This document shows positions 27,873 to 36,100 of a stretch of DNA of 64,000 nucleotides, piece by piece. This stretch comes from JADJPO01 sp963828555. Its GTDB lineage: Bacteria; Actinomycetota; Actinomycetes; Actinomycetales; Kineosporiaceae. The DNA lies in assembly GCA_963828555.1 (NCBI GenBank), contig CAWHEL010000004.1:1550001-1614000 (forward strand), written 5' to 3'. The position numbers and the translations under genes are program-made. Within the stretch, counting starts at the first letter, position 1. Every line of letters starts with the position of its first letter. The notes under the pieces were generated by a model, which saw only the letters and a program-made list of their open reading frames with translations, was not told the origin of the DNA and made no database searches.

Positions 27873-29222
27873 TCAACGGCAGAAACGCAACCGGTACATC
27901 GTGGCGGCGACCCCGGACGGCCCGGAGACGCTGACGTCGATCTCGGCCGGGGCCGCGGGCAGCCTCAGAGCGGTCGCTCCGTCGGTCCCCGAGCAGGTGA
28001 CCTCCACGATGTCCGCGTCGAGCACCAGCCGGAGCCGACCCCCCGACGAGTGCAGCGGCAGGCTCAACGCCTCCCCCGCGCCGGACGCTGTGATGCGCAG
28101 CAGGTCCTGCCCGTCGACACGCAGCGTGACCTCGAGCAGAGCCGCCCCGCCGTCGACGTCGGTCAGCCGCACCACCACCGGCCCCGTCGCCGGCGGGTGG
28201 TCCAGTTCCAGGTCGAGAGCACCGTCGCGCGCGTCGAAGCGCGCCGGCTCCGGCCCCAGCGGCGTCGCCGGCCCGCGGTAGGCATTCAGGTCGGGGTGCA
28301 TGGTGGCGGTGAGCCGATCGCCGTCCAGGGAGAGCAGCAGCGGCAGACCGAGCGCTCCGGCCCAGCCGGAGGCCTCCTGGTCGGGGCGCTCGCGCAGCCA
28401 CGACATCACACAGCGGCGCCCCTCGGCGTCGGTGAAGGAGGTGGTCGCATAGGCGCACGGGGCGTGGCTGAACGACCCCCACGCGCGCGGTGAGAAGGCG
28501 AGCCCGTTGTAGCTGCCGACGGCGTACCGCACGTCGAGCAGGGAGTTCTCGTCCCAGACCGAGATCAGCAGCACCCAGGAACCGTCGAGCGGGAACAGCT
28601 GCGGGCATTCCCAGACCGCGCCGGTGTACAAGGCCTCGCTCCCCCGGCGCGCGCCGGTGCCGCTGAGGGCCAGGCCGTCGTAGACCCAGTGCCGCAGATC
28701 GGTCGAGGAGTACTGCGCCACGGCGCCGCCGACGCCGCGGATCCCGGTGCCCAGCACCACTTTCCAGGCCGCGCCGTCCCGCCAGGGGGCCGGGTCTCGG
28801 AAGGCGCGGCTGTCCAGACCGGGCGGCGGACCGTCGATCACGGCGCCGACCGGGTCTTTGTGCCAGGCAGCAAAGTCCGGTGTCGGGTGGGCCAGGCGCA
28901 CCGTGCCGCGGTCCAGGTCCGGGTGGTTGACCGCGGTGTACAGGATCGTCGCGGTGTCGCCGTGGACGGCGATCCCCCCGGACCAGCACCCGTCGTCCTC
29001 GCCGTCGGGGGCCAGCACGTCGCCGTGATCGTGCCAGGTGACCAGGTCGGCGGACGACGCGTGCCCCCAGTGCACCCCGGCCGCCCACACCACGTCGTCC
29101 GGATTGTGTTGGTAGAACAGGTGGTAGCGCCCACCGAGGTGAGCGATGGCGTGCGGGTCGTTCATCCATCCCGACGAGGCGGTGAAGTGCACTGCCGGAC
29201 GACGTCGCGGTTCAGCGGTCAC
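27873..29222 (-). CDS. Glycoside hydrolase family 32 (levanase/invertase-like)
   Basis: Beta-fructosidase-type enzyme of about 449 aa. The catalytic nucleophile motif SGWMNDPHA, the stabiliser motif FRDPAPW and the acid/base motif WECPQLFP are all present, with a C-terminal beta-sandwich domain. It should hydrolyse sucrose, levan or inulin. No signal peptide is clear, so an intracellular enzyme is likely. The start is uncertain: GTG 29222 begins just before the conserved RRPAVHFTASSGWMNDP, while an open frame continues to GTG 29366 without family resemblance. No sugar transporter or repressor is adjacent. Confidence 0.92.
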   Translation of the reverse strand: MTAEPRRRPAVHFTASSGWMNDPHAIAHLGGRYHLFYQHNPDDVVWAAGVHWGHASSADLVTWHDHGDVLAPDGEDDGCWSGGIAVHGDTATILYTAVNHPDLDRGTVRLAHPTPDFAAWHKDPVGAVIDGPPPGLDSRAFRDPAPWRDGAAWKVVLGTGIRGVGGAVAQYSSTDLRHWVYDGLALSGTGARRGSEALYTGAVWECPQLFPLDGSWVLLISVWDENSLLDVRYAVGSYNGLAFSPRAWGSFSHAPCAYATTSFTDAEGRRCVMSWLRERPDQEASGWAGALGLPLLLSLDGDRLTATMHPDLNAYRGPATPLGPEPARFDARDGALDLELDHPPATGPVVVRLTDVDGGAALLEVTLRVDGQDLLRITASGAGEALSLPLHSSGGRLRLVLDADIVEVTCSGTDGATALRLPAAPAEIDVSVSGPSGVAATMYRLRFCR

Positions 29223-29411
29223 GGGACCACGACAGCCCTTCCCTGCAGAGGCTCCGACGGGGCGGGCCACCGGTGCACCGAGCGCCAAGGGGTCATCGGC
29301 CCCGACGCCGTCGATGACCACCTCCGCGCTCCGCCCACCGGTCAGCCCCACGGCCATATCACGCACAGCAACCTATGGCGACCGCGCCGACGGCGACAAG
29401 ACCCCAGAACG

Positions 29412-29451
29412 GACTGGCCGCGCGACGCTTCGTTGCGCCGCGCGGCCAGTC
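29412..29451 (-). terminator. Strong hairpin downstream of the PRC-barrel gene
   Basis: Seventeen-bp arms with one mismatch (GACTGGCCGCGCGACGC and GCGCCGCGCGGCCAGTC) around a 6-nt loop TTCGTT. It lies 43 bp past the PRC-barrel stop and before GH32. No long T-run follows, as is common for actinobacterial terminators. Confidence 0.7.
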
Positions 29452-29469
29452 GCCCCCGGGATCGGCCCC

Positions 29470-29502
29470 GGGTCAGCGCAGGGTCAGCGCAGGGTCAGCG
29501 CA
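29470..29502. repeat. Three tandem copies of an 11-bp unit
   Basis: GGGTCAGCGCA is repeated three times without change at 29470, 29481 and 29492; the last copy overlaps the 3' end of the PRC-barrel gene (stop at 29495). It is probably slippage-prone sequence. Confidence 0.85.
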
Positions 29503-29845
29503 TCGGCCCCAGCGACCCGTAGTAGGAACCCAGGGCGCCGCGGAAGTCGACGTCCTCGGTGTGGGTCTCATCGAGTTCCGGTGAGGCCTTGATCTGGTCC
29601 TTGGTCAGGTCCACCCAGACCTTGCGGCCGGGCTCGTCGACCTCGGTCACCAGCCCGGCGGGGATCACGACCTTTCGGCCGAAGATCCACTTTCCGGTGT
29701 CGACCACCAGATGCGCGACGTCCACCGCGTTGGTCGCGGCGTCCACCGTGCCGATGCTGCCGTCTTTGGCCTCGACCTCGTAGTCGACCAGGTCGAGCGC
29801 TGCCGGGCTCATCGCCGCCGGGTAGTTCCACAGTTCGTGCTCCAT
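29495..29845 (-). CDS. PRC-barrel domain protein
   Basis: Small protein of 116 aa with a PRC-barrel: DLVDYEVEAKDGSIGTVDAAT, HLVVDTGKWIFGRKVVIPAGLV, then VDLTKDQIKASPELDE. Such stand-alone PRC-barrel proteins are typical members of actinobacterial general stress regulons. ATG 29845 has GGGAGAAACG upstream. A GTTT-N15-GGGTAG promoter of the sigma-B/F type lies 58-83 bp before the start. It is divergent from the GlsB-type gene, which has a similar promoter. The stop lies within an 11-bp tandem repeat. Confidence 0.9.
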   Translation of the reverse strand: MEHELWNYPAAMSPAALDLVDYEVEAKDGSIGTVDAATNAVDVAHLVVDTGKWIFGRKVVIPAGLVTEVDEPGRKVWVDLTKDQIKASPELDETHTEDVDFRGALGSYYGSLGPMR

Positions 29846-29860
29846 GTCGTTTCTCCCTTC

Positions 29861-29892
29861 TCGGTGTGTGCCGGCTCCTCGGTGTGTGCCGG
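29861..29892. repeat. Two copies of a 14-bp word, period 18
   Basis: TCGGTGTGTGCCGG occurs at 29861-29874 and again at 29879-29892, in the leader of the PRC-barrel gene between its promoter and ribosome binding site. Confidence 0.7.
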
Positions 29893-29903
29893 AGCAGAGA
29901 CCG

Positions 29904-29928
29904 CTACCCGGGTCGCCGGCTCCCAAAC
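29904..29928 (-). promoter_or_regulatory. Sigma-B/F-type promoter for the PRC-barrel gene
   Basis: Minus strand reads GTTT (29928-29925), 15 bases, then GGGTAG (29909-29904). This fits the Streptomyces sigma-B consensus GNNT-N14-16-GGGTAY except for the last base. A dedicated stress sigma factor is encoded 2 kb downstream and another 5 kb upstream. Confidence 0.65.
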
Positions 29929-29942
29929 ATGGCGGCAGCGAT

Positions 29943-29967
29943 GATTAGACCTCGTTCGTCCGGGTAG
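29943..29967 (+). promoter_or_regulatory. Sigma-B/F-type promoter for the GlsB-type gene
   Basis: GATT (29943-29946), 15 bases, GGGTAG (29962-29967), 86 bp before the ATG at 30054. Same architecture as the divergent PRC-barrel promoter, only 14 bp away. Confidence 0.55.
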
Positions 29968-30053
29968 TGAATCCCCGCCTGACCGACACCGGTCGGCACT
30001 GAGAACCGGCCGCGCCGTGGGGCGCGAGGACCGGTCCGGACGAAGGAGACACC

Positions 30054-30329
30054 ATGCTGGGCTTCATCATCATGCTGATCGTCGTGGGTGCGATCGCCGG
30101 CTTCCTGGCCCGGTTGGTGGTTCCCGGTCGCGACCCCCTGGGCGTGCTCGGAACCATCCTGCTGGGCATCGTCGGCTCGTTCGTCGGCGGGTTCCTCGGC
30201 TACCTGCTGCTCGGGTCGGACACCGCCGATGGCGCACTGCAGCCCTCGGGCATCATCGGCTCGATCGTCGGCGCCGTCATCGCGCTGCTGGTCTACCGGG
30301 CGGTCAACCGCAGCGGGTCGCGCGTCTGA
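30054..30329 (+). CDS. GlsB/YeaQ/YmgE stress-response membrane protein
   Basis: Transglycosylase-associated-protein family of 91 aa with three glycine-rich membrane helices: FIIMLIVVGAIAGFLARLVV, LGTILLGIVGSFVGGFLGYLLL and a C-terminal IIGSIVGAVIALLVYRAV. The family is induced by envelope and general stress; biochemical role unknown. ATG with GAAGGAGA 6 bp upstream. Likely target of the SigF-type factors encoded nearby. Confidence 0.93.
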   Translation: MLGFIIMLIVVGAIAGFLARLVVPGRDPLGVLGTILLGIVGSFVGGFLGYLLLGSDTADGALQPSGIIGSIVGAVIALLVYRAVNRSGSRV

Positions 30330-30406
30330 CCCCACCTCACCTCGTGCCGGGCGGCGCCGAGTGGGCGAGACTGGCCCCGAAGCGGTCGGGATGAGCGAGG
30401 TGGAGC

Positions 30407-32833
30407 ATGCGCGGGATATGGCGGGACGGTGCGGTGGCCACGGCCGCCGTGCTGCTCTTCGCCGGCGTCTTCGCGCTGCGCTCGGGCGATCCCGATCCGG
30501 GCCAGGCGCTCTCGGTGCTCTACACCCTCCCGATCTGCCTGGTCGGCGCGCGCTGGGGCCTGCTCTCGGGCCTGGGCGCCGCCGTCCTGGCAGTCATCCT
30601 CACCGCCGTCTGGGCCTGGCAGTGGCAGGTGGAGCTCACCGCCGTCGGCCAGGGTGCGCGAATCACCCTGTTCCTGGCCACCGGGCTGGCGGTGGGTCTG
30701 CTCGCCGACCGCTCGACCCGGGCCGGCCAGGCCGCGCAGCGGCTGCTGGCCCTGAACAGCGAGGCGAGGCATCAGGAGGAACGGGGGCGGGCCGTGCAGC
30801 GACTGACCGCGCGGCTCTCCCGCGCGGCCACCACCCAGGACGTCGCCCGCGCCTACACCGAGGAGGGTCTGGTCGTGCTGGGTGCCACCCAGGGCGGGGT
30901 GTACCTGCTGGGCGAGGACGACTGCCTGCGGCTGCTGGCGGTGGCCCGGCCGCTGGAGGACGCGACGGACTGGACCTCGGTCCCGCTCGCCGCCCGCACC
31001 CCTCCCTCGGACGCCGCCCGCACCGGTGCGCCGAACTACCAGCGCACCGTCGCCGAGATCGAGGCCGCCTATCCGCCGCTGGCGGCGACCCGGAGCATCT
31101 CCGGCGACCAGGCCTGGGCCGCGGCACCGATGCGAGGCACCCGGGGCACGCTGGGCGCGATCGCCGCCGCCTACAGCGCACCACATCCGTTCGCGCCGAC
31201 CGACCGCGAGCTGATCGCCACCGTCGCCGAGCGTGTGGCCGAAGCCGTCGAGCGGGCCCTGCTGCTCGAGGTGGCCACCGCACAACGCGCCCGGGCCGAG
31301 GCTGCCGAACTGCGCGCCTCGCTGCTGGCCGACGTCGGAGCGGTGCTGACGGCGAGCACCCACCCGGCCGACTCCATGCAGCGGCTGACCGACCTGCTGG
31401 TGCCCCGGTTCGCCGACCAGGTCCGGATCGACCGGACCGAGGAGGACCCGCGCACCCCCCGGCGGGTGCACCTCGCCCGCACCTGCCACGGTGACGCCGA
31501 TTCCGTTGTGGCCGAAGATGATTCGCCGCTACGGAGGACCGTCCCGCTGACCGCACGGCGGTCCGTGATCGGCTACCTCGTGCTGGAGCGGTTCGCCCCC
31601 CGGCCCCCGTTCGAGCCGAACGACGTGCTGCTGATCTCGCTGATCGCCGGCCGCACGGCACTCGCTCTGGACAGCGCCCAGCTCTACGAGCGTCAGCGCG
31701 ACGTCGCCACGACGCTCCAGCACGCGCTGCTGCCCGGTGACCTGCCACAGATCCCCGGGGTGACGGCGTCCGCCCGGTACTTCCCCGGTAGCGCCACCCT
31801 CGACGTGGGCGGGGACTGGTACGACGTGCTGCACCTGCCGGGGCGCCGGGTGGGCATCGTGCTGGGCGACGTGGTCGGCCGGGGGGTGGCCGCGGCGGCC
31901 GCGATGGGCCAGCTGCGCAGCGCCGTCGCCGCGCTGGCTCCTCACTCGGCCGACCCTGCCGAGGTGCTGCAGCGGCTCGACGCCTTCGCCGCCTCGGTGC
32001 CCGGCGCGATTCTGGCCACCCTGGTCTACCTCGACTACGACCCGGGCACCGGCGTGCTGCGCTACTCCTCGGCCGGACACCCTCCGGCCATGCTGCTCGA
32101 TCAGGCGGGCGTGGTGCACCGCCTGGACCAGGCCCGCGGGGTTCCCCTCGCAGCACGCCGCGACGGGGGCACCCGGCCGCTGGCCGAGCTGCGGGTCGAC
32201 CCCCCGACCCTCCTGATCTGCTACTCGGACGGTCTGATCGAGCGTCGCGGGCGGATCATCGACGAGAGTATCGACGAACTGGTCGCCCAGGTGGCCAGCC
32301 TGCACGGCCTGCACGAGGCCGAGCTGAGCGACGCCCTGTTGTCAGCGCTGGCGGGCGACCCGCCGTTCCGCGACGACATCGCCCTGCTGATCGCCACCCT
32401 GGGCACGGCGACGTTGCCGCGCTTCCATCGGAAGCTGTCGGCCGATCCGCGCGAGCTGTCCACCCTGCGGGCGCAGCTGCGCCAGTGGGCGGCCAGGGCC
32501 GGCCTGGACGAGGCCTGCACCGCCGATCTGCTGCTGGCCACCGGCGAGGCGTGCGCGAACGCGGTGGAGCACGCCTTCGCCGGCATCGAGGCCGGCATCG
32601 ACGGCGGCGTCGGCGTCGGCGTCGGCGGCAGGATCGACGTGGAGATCCAGCTGACGGCCGACGGCGGGGTCGACGTATGTGTGCGCGACACCGGGCGCTG
32701 GCGCGAGAGCGGGCGGGGCACTCCCGGTCGTGGTCGCGGCCTGGGGCTGATCGGGGCGGTGTCCGAGCACCTCGTGGTCACCCGTGGCGACCACGGCACC
32801 AGCCTGGACCTGCGGCTGGCGGCACACCGGTGA
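30407..32833 (+). CDS. Membrane SpoIIE-type phosphatase with GAF and HATPase domains
   Basis: Multidomain regulator of 808 aa. Residues 1-105 hold several hydrophobic segments (membrane anchor). About 125-290 is a GAF domain; a second GAF-like segment covers 300-425. The PP2C/SpoIIE phosphatase follows at ~430-660, with metal motifs GGDWYDV, GDVVGRG, YSDGLIER and DDIALL. A C-terminal RsbW-like HATPase_c_2 domain (670-805) has ATGEACANAVEHAF and GRGLGLIGAVS. It should dephosphorylate a STAS antagonist to free a sigma factor, and may also phosphorylate it: both signs of the switch in one chain. Its TGA overlaps the next GTG. Confidence 0.93.
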   Translation: MRGIWRDGAVATAAVLLFAGVFALRSGDPDPGQALSVLYTLPICLVGARWGLLSGLGAAVLAVILTAVWAWQWQVELTAVGQGARITLFLATGLAVGLLADRSTRAGQAAQRLLALNSEARHQEERGRAVQRLTARLSRAATTQDVARAYTEEGLVVLGATQGGVYLLGEDDCLRLLAVARPLEDATDWTSVPLAARTPPSDAARTGAPNYQRTVAEIEAAYPPLAATRSISGDQAWAAAPMRGTRGTLGAIAAAYSAPHPFAPTDRELIATVAERVAEAVERALLLEVATAQRARAEAAELRASLLADVGAVLTASTHPADSMQRLTDLLVPRFADQVRIDRTEEDPRTPRRVHLARTCHGDADSVVAEDDSPLRRTVPLTARRSVIGYLVLERFAPRPPFEPNDVLLISLIAGRTALALDSAQLYERQRDVATTLQHALLPGDLPQIPGVTASARYFPGSATLDVGGDWYDVLHLPGRRVGIVLGDVVGRGVAAAAAMGQLRSAVAALAPHSADPAEVLQRLDAFAASVPGAILATLVYLDYDPGTGVLRYSSAGHPPAMLLDQAGVVHRLDQARGVPLAARRDGGTRPLAELRVDPPTLLICYSDGLIERRGRIIDESIDELVAQVASLHGLHEAELSDALLSALAGDPPFRDDIALLIATLGTATLPRFHRKLSADPRELSTLRAQLRQWAARAGLDEACTADLLLATGEACANAVEHAFAGIEAGIDGGVGVGVGGRIDVEIQLTADGGVDVCVRDTGRWRESGRGTPGRGRGLGLIGAVSEHLVVTRGDHGTSLDLRLAAHR

Positions 32834-34164
32834 CCGGATCGACCACCGGAGGGACGCCCGAGGCGGCTGCTGAGGCGGTCGCCACGACGCTGGCCGCGAC
32901 CGTGGACCGGCTGCGTGACGAGCTCGACGGGCTGCGCCAGGCCATGCGCAGCCGCGCCCTGATCGAGCAGGCCAAGGGCATGTTGATGGAGCGCTACGGC
33001 TGCACCCCGGAGGACGCCTTCACCCGGCTGACCACCCTGTCGCAGCACGCCAACATCAAACTCGCCGACGTGGCCTCGGCCCTGGTGGCCACCTCGGCCC
33101 GACCCGACGCCCCACCGACACCACCCGCGCCCAGCCCAGCCGCACCGGCTGCAGCGAGCCCGCGGGCCGTGGAGGCCGCCGTCCGTCGTTCTTCCCTGGA
33201 CCGCTGGCCGCGTGAGGCCGGCGGCGACTCCTCCTTCGCCAGCCAGGTCCGAGCCCGGGCGCGGCGGGCCCGGATCCGTTCGGACCTGCTGAGCGCGCGC
33301 AGCGCCGACGAGGTGATCGCCGCCGTGACCACGGCCTTGGCGGAGTCGCCGCCGAGCGCCGTCGCCCTGGCCGGGGTCGACGTCAGCGGCGCCCTGGTGC
33401 TGCTGGGCAGCTCGGGCATCGCCCCCGGCGTCGCCGCCCGGTGGCAGCGGGTTCCGGTGGATGTGCCGCTGCCGGTCTGCCTGGCCGCGCGCACCGGTGA
33501 GTCCCGGTGGTGGCAGGACGACGACCCGGCCCGCTCGGCCATGCTCGGTCTCGGCCTGCCCGAGCCCTGGCGGACGGCGGCGATCCTGCCGCTGCCGCAC
33601 GACGGCGGGCACCGCGGCGTCCTGGCGCTGACCTGGCCCGCGGACGGCGACACCCTCGGCCCCCAGGACCGGCGCGACGTCGAGGGGCTGGCCCGAGCCG
33701 TGGCAGCCACCCTGCCCCGGCTGGCCGCCGGTGCCACCTCCATCCGCACCCGCGGCGCCGTCCGGCCTGCCGAGCGATCCGATCCGGTGCTGGCTCTGCT
33801 CGATCTGCTGTGGCAGCCGATCCTGTTGTGCGACATGGTGATCGGACGCGACCGGACGGTCGAGGACCTGGTGCTGCGCCACCTCAACCCGGCGGCGTCC
33901 CGCGGCGCCCATCCGCGGGACCTGATCGGGCGACGGCTGATCGAGCTCTTCCCCGACACCCTCGTCAGTGGGTTGTTCGGGGCGTGCCTTCAGGTCTGGG
34001 AGACCGGGGCCCAGGTGGACCTGGCCGGCCATGTATCCCGGCTGACCGATGGCCCCGCCGGCGAACCGGCCGACGTGCGACTGACCCGCTACCGCGACGG
34101 CGTGCTGATCACCTGGCAGAACCGGCCAGATCCGAACGGCGACCCAGACGAGGCGATCGCATGA
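32830..34164 (+). CDS. ANTAR-GAF-PAS sensor protein
   Basis: A protein of 444 aa. An N-terminal coiled coil leads into an ANTAR RNA-binding domain at about 40-85 (RALIEQAKGMLMERYGCTPEDAF). A Pro/Ala linker (~95-125), a GAF-like domain (~145-305) and a PAS-like domain (~330-435; VLRHLNPAA..IGRRLIELFPDTL) follow. ANTAR proteins act as antiterminators; here the domain is N-terminal, whereas in most it is C-terminal. GTG start overlaps the SpoIIE gene stop and its own TGA overlaps the next ATG (ATGA), so three genes are coupled. Confidence 0.85.
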   Translation: MTGSTTGGTPEAAAEAVATTLAATVDRLRDELDGLRQAMRSRALIEQAKGMLMERYGCTPEDAFTRLTTLSQHANIKLADVASALVATSARPDAPPTPPAPSPAAPAAASPRAVEAAVRRSSLDRWPREAGGDSSFASQVRARARRARIRSDLLSARSADEVIAAVTTALAESPPSAVALAGVDVSGALVLLGSSGIAPGVAARWQRVPVDVPLPVCLAARTGESRWWQDDDPARSAMLGLGLPEPWRTAAILPLPHDGGHRGVLALTWPADGDTLGPQDRRDVEGLARAVAATLPRLAAGATSIRTRGAVRPAERSDPVLALLDLLWQPILLCDMVIGRDRTVEDLVLRHLNPAASRGAHPRDLIGRRLIELFPDTLVSGLFGACLQVWETGAQVDLAGHVSRLTDGPAGEPADVRLTRYRDGVLITWQNRPDPNGDPDEAIA

Positions 34165-34598
34165 CCCCCGATCAGGTGACCCCGGCACCTGCCCCGCGCT
34201 GGAGTGCCCGGGCCATGCTGCCCGGCGATGACGCGGCACCCCGCGCCGCGCGCCGACTGGTCTCCACGCTGCTGCTCACCTGGGGGTATCGCAGCCAGGT
34301 CGAACTGGTCGAACTCCTCACCAGCGAATTGGTCAGCAACGCGGTCGGCCGCACGGATCCGGGGGAGGTGCTGGAGCTCGAACTGTGGGCGGACGAGGTT
34401 CAGATCAGGGTCGCGATCGCCGACAGCGCGGCCGAGCCCCCGCCGAACCCAGGAACCGATGACGCGGCGTTCCGGCTGGTCGAACGGATCGCTGACGACT
34501 GGGGCGTCGAGGACTACGTGTTCGGCTACCGGGTGTGGGCGGTGGTCGCCGCCGCAGCTCAGCCGGCTGAGGCCTCCCGGGTCATCGGCAGCACCTGA
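34161..34598 (+). CDS. RsbW-like ATP-binding protein (degenerate anti-sigma candidate)
   Basis: Small HATPase_c_2 protein of 145 aa with the N-box-like ELLTSELVSNAVGRTD. The expected D-x-G-x-G and G-R-G-L ATP-lid motifs are not recognisable: the chain reads IADSAAEPPPNPGTDDAAFRL and then IADDWGVEDYVFGYRVWAVV where active relatives have a Gly-Arg-Gly-Leu and a Gly-Lys. It may bind the sigma factor or STAS protein without kinase activity. ATG overlaps the preceding stop; the 3' end overlaps the convergent STAS gene by 40 bp. Confidence 0.8.
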   Translation: MTPDQVTPAPAPRWSARAMLPGDDAAPRAARRLVSTLLLTWGYRSQVELVELLTSELVSNAVGRTDPGEVLELELWADEVQIRVAIADSAAEPPPNPGTDDAAFRLVERIADDWGVEDYVFGYRVWAVVAAAAQPAEASRVIGST

Positions 34599-34912
34599 TC
34601 CATGCCGGCCAGGGCGAGGATCCGCGCGGCCACGCTGCCCGGCCCGGCCTGGATCTGCAGTCGGGTCGGCCCTCCGCCGAGGTCCTGGTGCAGGCGGTCC
34701 AGCCCGGCGATCCCGGCGCTGTCGAGGAACGACAGGCGGGAGAGATTGACCGTCAGCGTGCCGGCGCCCGACGACGCACCGACGAGGCGGCGGTAGATGT
34801 CGTCCGCGTTCGAGATGTCGACCTCACCGAGCACAGTGGCCACCACCTGGCCCTCGGACTGCTCGATCTCTACGGTCGCGAGGTCGTCGTGCTCTTCCCT
34901 CGGATCGGACAC
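34559..34912 (-). CDS. STAS domain anti-anti-sigma factor
   Basis: RsbV/SpoIIAA-type antagonist of 117 aa. The phosphorylatable serine is Ser65 in RLSFLDSAGIAGL, preceded by the usual GEVDISNADDI strand-turn. In partner switching, the dephosphorylated form captures the anti-sigma protein. It lies antisense to the end of the RsbW-like gene (40-bp overlap) between that gene and the SigF-type gene, an arrangement that permits transcriptional interference. Confidence 0.93.
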   Translation of the reverse strand: MSDPREEHDDLATVEIEQSEGQVVATVLGEVDISNADDIYRRLVGASSGAGTLTVNLSRLSFLDSAGIAGLDRLHQDLGGGPTRLQIQAGPGSVAARILALAGMDQVLPMTREASAG

Positions 34913-35244
34913 AGATGACCCCCGGTGGCGATCGACAGGGCGGAGCGGGCTGGCCTACATCGTCATGGGACAGGTGCTGGGTCAGCGTACTGCCCGGCCC
35001 GGGAGGCATTCTCACCCATATCCCAGCGCGACCGCGACCGCAGGATCTGCGGTTGCGGACTGCGCGGATGACACCTAACGTCGTTTCAGGAGCCGCGATT
35101 GCTCCGTTTCGTCCGCCTGGGCGCTCCAGAAGCAGGGTGCCAGGCGTTCCCGGGATTCCGCCCGTTCAAGCACCGACGTCGGCCTGACCCGACGGTGCTG
35201 CGGCCGGTCCTCCCGTTGGTTCTCCATATGAGGAGAGCACCGCT
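34913..35244. other. 332-bp divergent promoter region
   Basis: Gene-free interval between the divergent STAS and sigma-factor genes, so both promoters lie here. It contains a short palindrome CCGCAG-GAT-CTGCGG at 35038-35052 and two GTTTC words at about 35083 and 35106. I found no convincing GGGTA-type -10 for the sigma gene. AGGAGAG at 35231 is its ribosome binding site. Confidence 0.5.
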
Positions 35245-36093
35245 GTGTCGACCACCCATCTCACCCTGGCCCCGCCCCTGACCCGTTCCGCCGACCCCAC
35301 ACGCACTGAGAGTTCAGACAGCTCCGAGATCATCACACGCAGTGACGAGCAGTTGTTCGCGCTGATGGCTTCCGGCGGCCCGGCCGATCGCCAGCAGGCG
35401 CGGGCGGCGCTGATCGAACGGCACTGGCGCTACGCCCAGAGCCTGGGCCGGCGTTTCCGCAACCGCGGGGAACCGGTCGAGGACCTGTGCCAGGTCGCGG
35501 CGATCGGCCTGATCAAGGCCATCGACGGGTTCGACCCCGCCCATGGGGCGAGCTTCATCAGCTACGCCACGCCGACCGTGACCGGTGAGCTGCGCCGGCA
35601 CTTCCGGGACAAGGGCTGGAACGTCCGGGTGCCGCGACGGCTGCAGGAGATGCGCGCCGATCTGCGCTCGGCCGCCGAGCGGCTCACCCAGGAATTGGGG
35701 CGAGAGCCGACCGCAGCCGAACTGGCTGCCGACCTCGGCACCACCGAGGACGACGTCCGGCAGGGGATCTCGGCGGGAATGGCCTATGCGGCCACCTCGC
35801 TGCAGGGTCCGTTGGCCCGGGAGACCGGCGCCACGCTCGCCGATCGGCTCGCCGAGGAGGAGCCGGGGTACGAGCAGGTGGAGACCTGCGAGGTGCTGCG
35901 GGACCTGTTGCCGCTGTTGCCGTCCCGGGAGCGGCACATCGTTGGTCTGCGGTTCTACCACGAGCTCACCCAGTCCCAGATCGCGGCCGAACTCGGGATC
36001 TCGCAGATGCATGTCTCGCGGTTGATCAGTCAGTCGCTGGACACCCTGCGCACTCAATTGACAACCGACGAGGAGCTGCTCCCCACCGGCTGA
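35245..36093 (+). CDS. SigB/SigF/SigG-family RNA polymerase sigma factor (second)
   Basis: Alternative sigma factor of 282 aa. Region 2: RNRGEPVEDLCQVAAIGLIKAIDGFD, SYATPTVTGELRRHFRDKGW; region 3: LGREPTAAELAADLGTTEDDV; region 4: GLRFYHELTQSQIAAELGISQMHVSRL. Paralogue of the sigma factor at 26964. GTG start with AGGAGAG 7 bp upstream. Together with SpoIIE, RsbW-like and STAS neighbours it forms a complete partner-switching set. A family 1 hairpin follows its stop. Confidence 0.95.
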   Translation: MSTTHLTLAPPLTRSADPTRTESSDSSEIITRSDEQLFALMASGGPADRQQARAALIERHWRYAQSLGRRFRNRGEPVEDLCQVAAIGLIKAIDGFDPAHGASFISYATPTVTGELRRHFRDKGWNVRVPRRLQEMRADLRSAAERLTQELGREPTAAELAADLGTTEDDVRQGISAGMAYAATSLQGPLARETGATLADRLAEEEPGYEQVETCEVLRDLLPLLPSRERHIVGLRFYHELTQSQIAAELGISQMHVSRLISQSLDTLRTQLTTDEELLPTG

Positions 36094-36100
36094 CCCCCAG

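Noticed and set aside
30330..30406. Sigma-B-type promoter before the SpoIIE gene (GACT-N15-GGGATG)
   Set aside because: The -10 lacks the GGGTA core, so the match is too weak to annotate.
32221..34239. Minus-strand frame of over 600 codons opposite the stress module
   Set aside because: The plus-strand genes have clear PP2C, HATPase, ANTAR and PAS features with overlapping starts; the antisense frame shows none.
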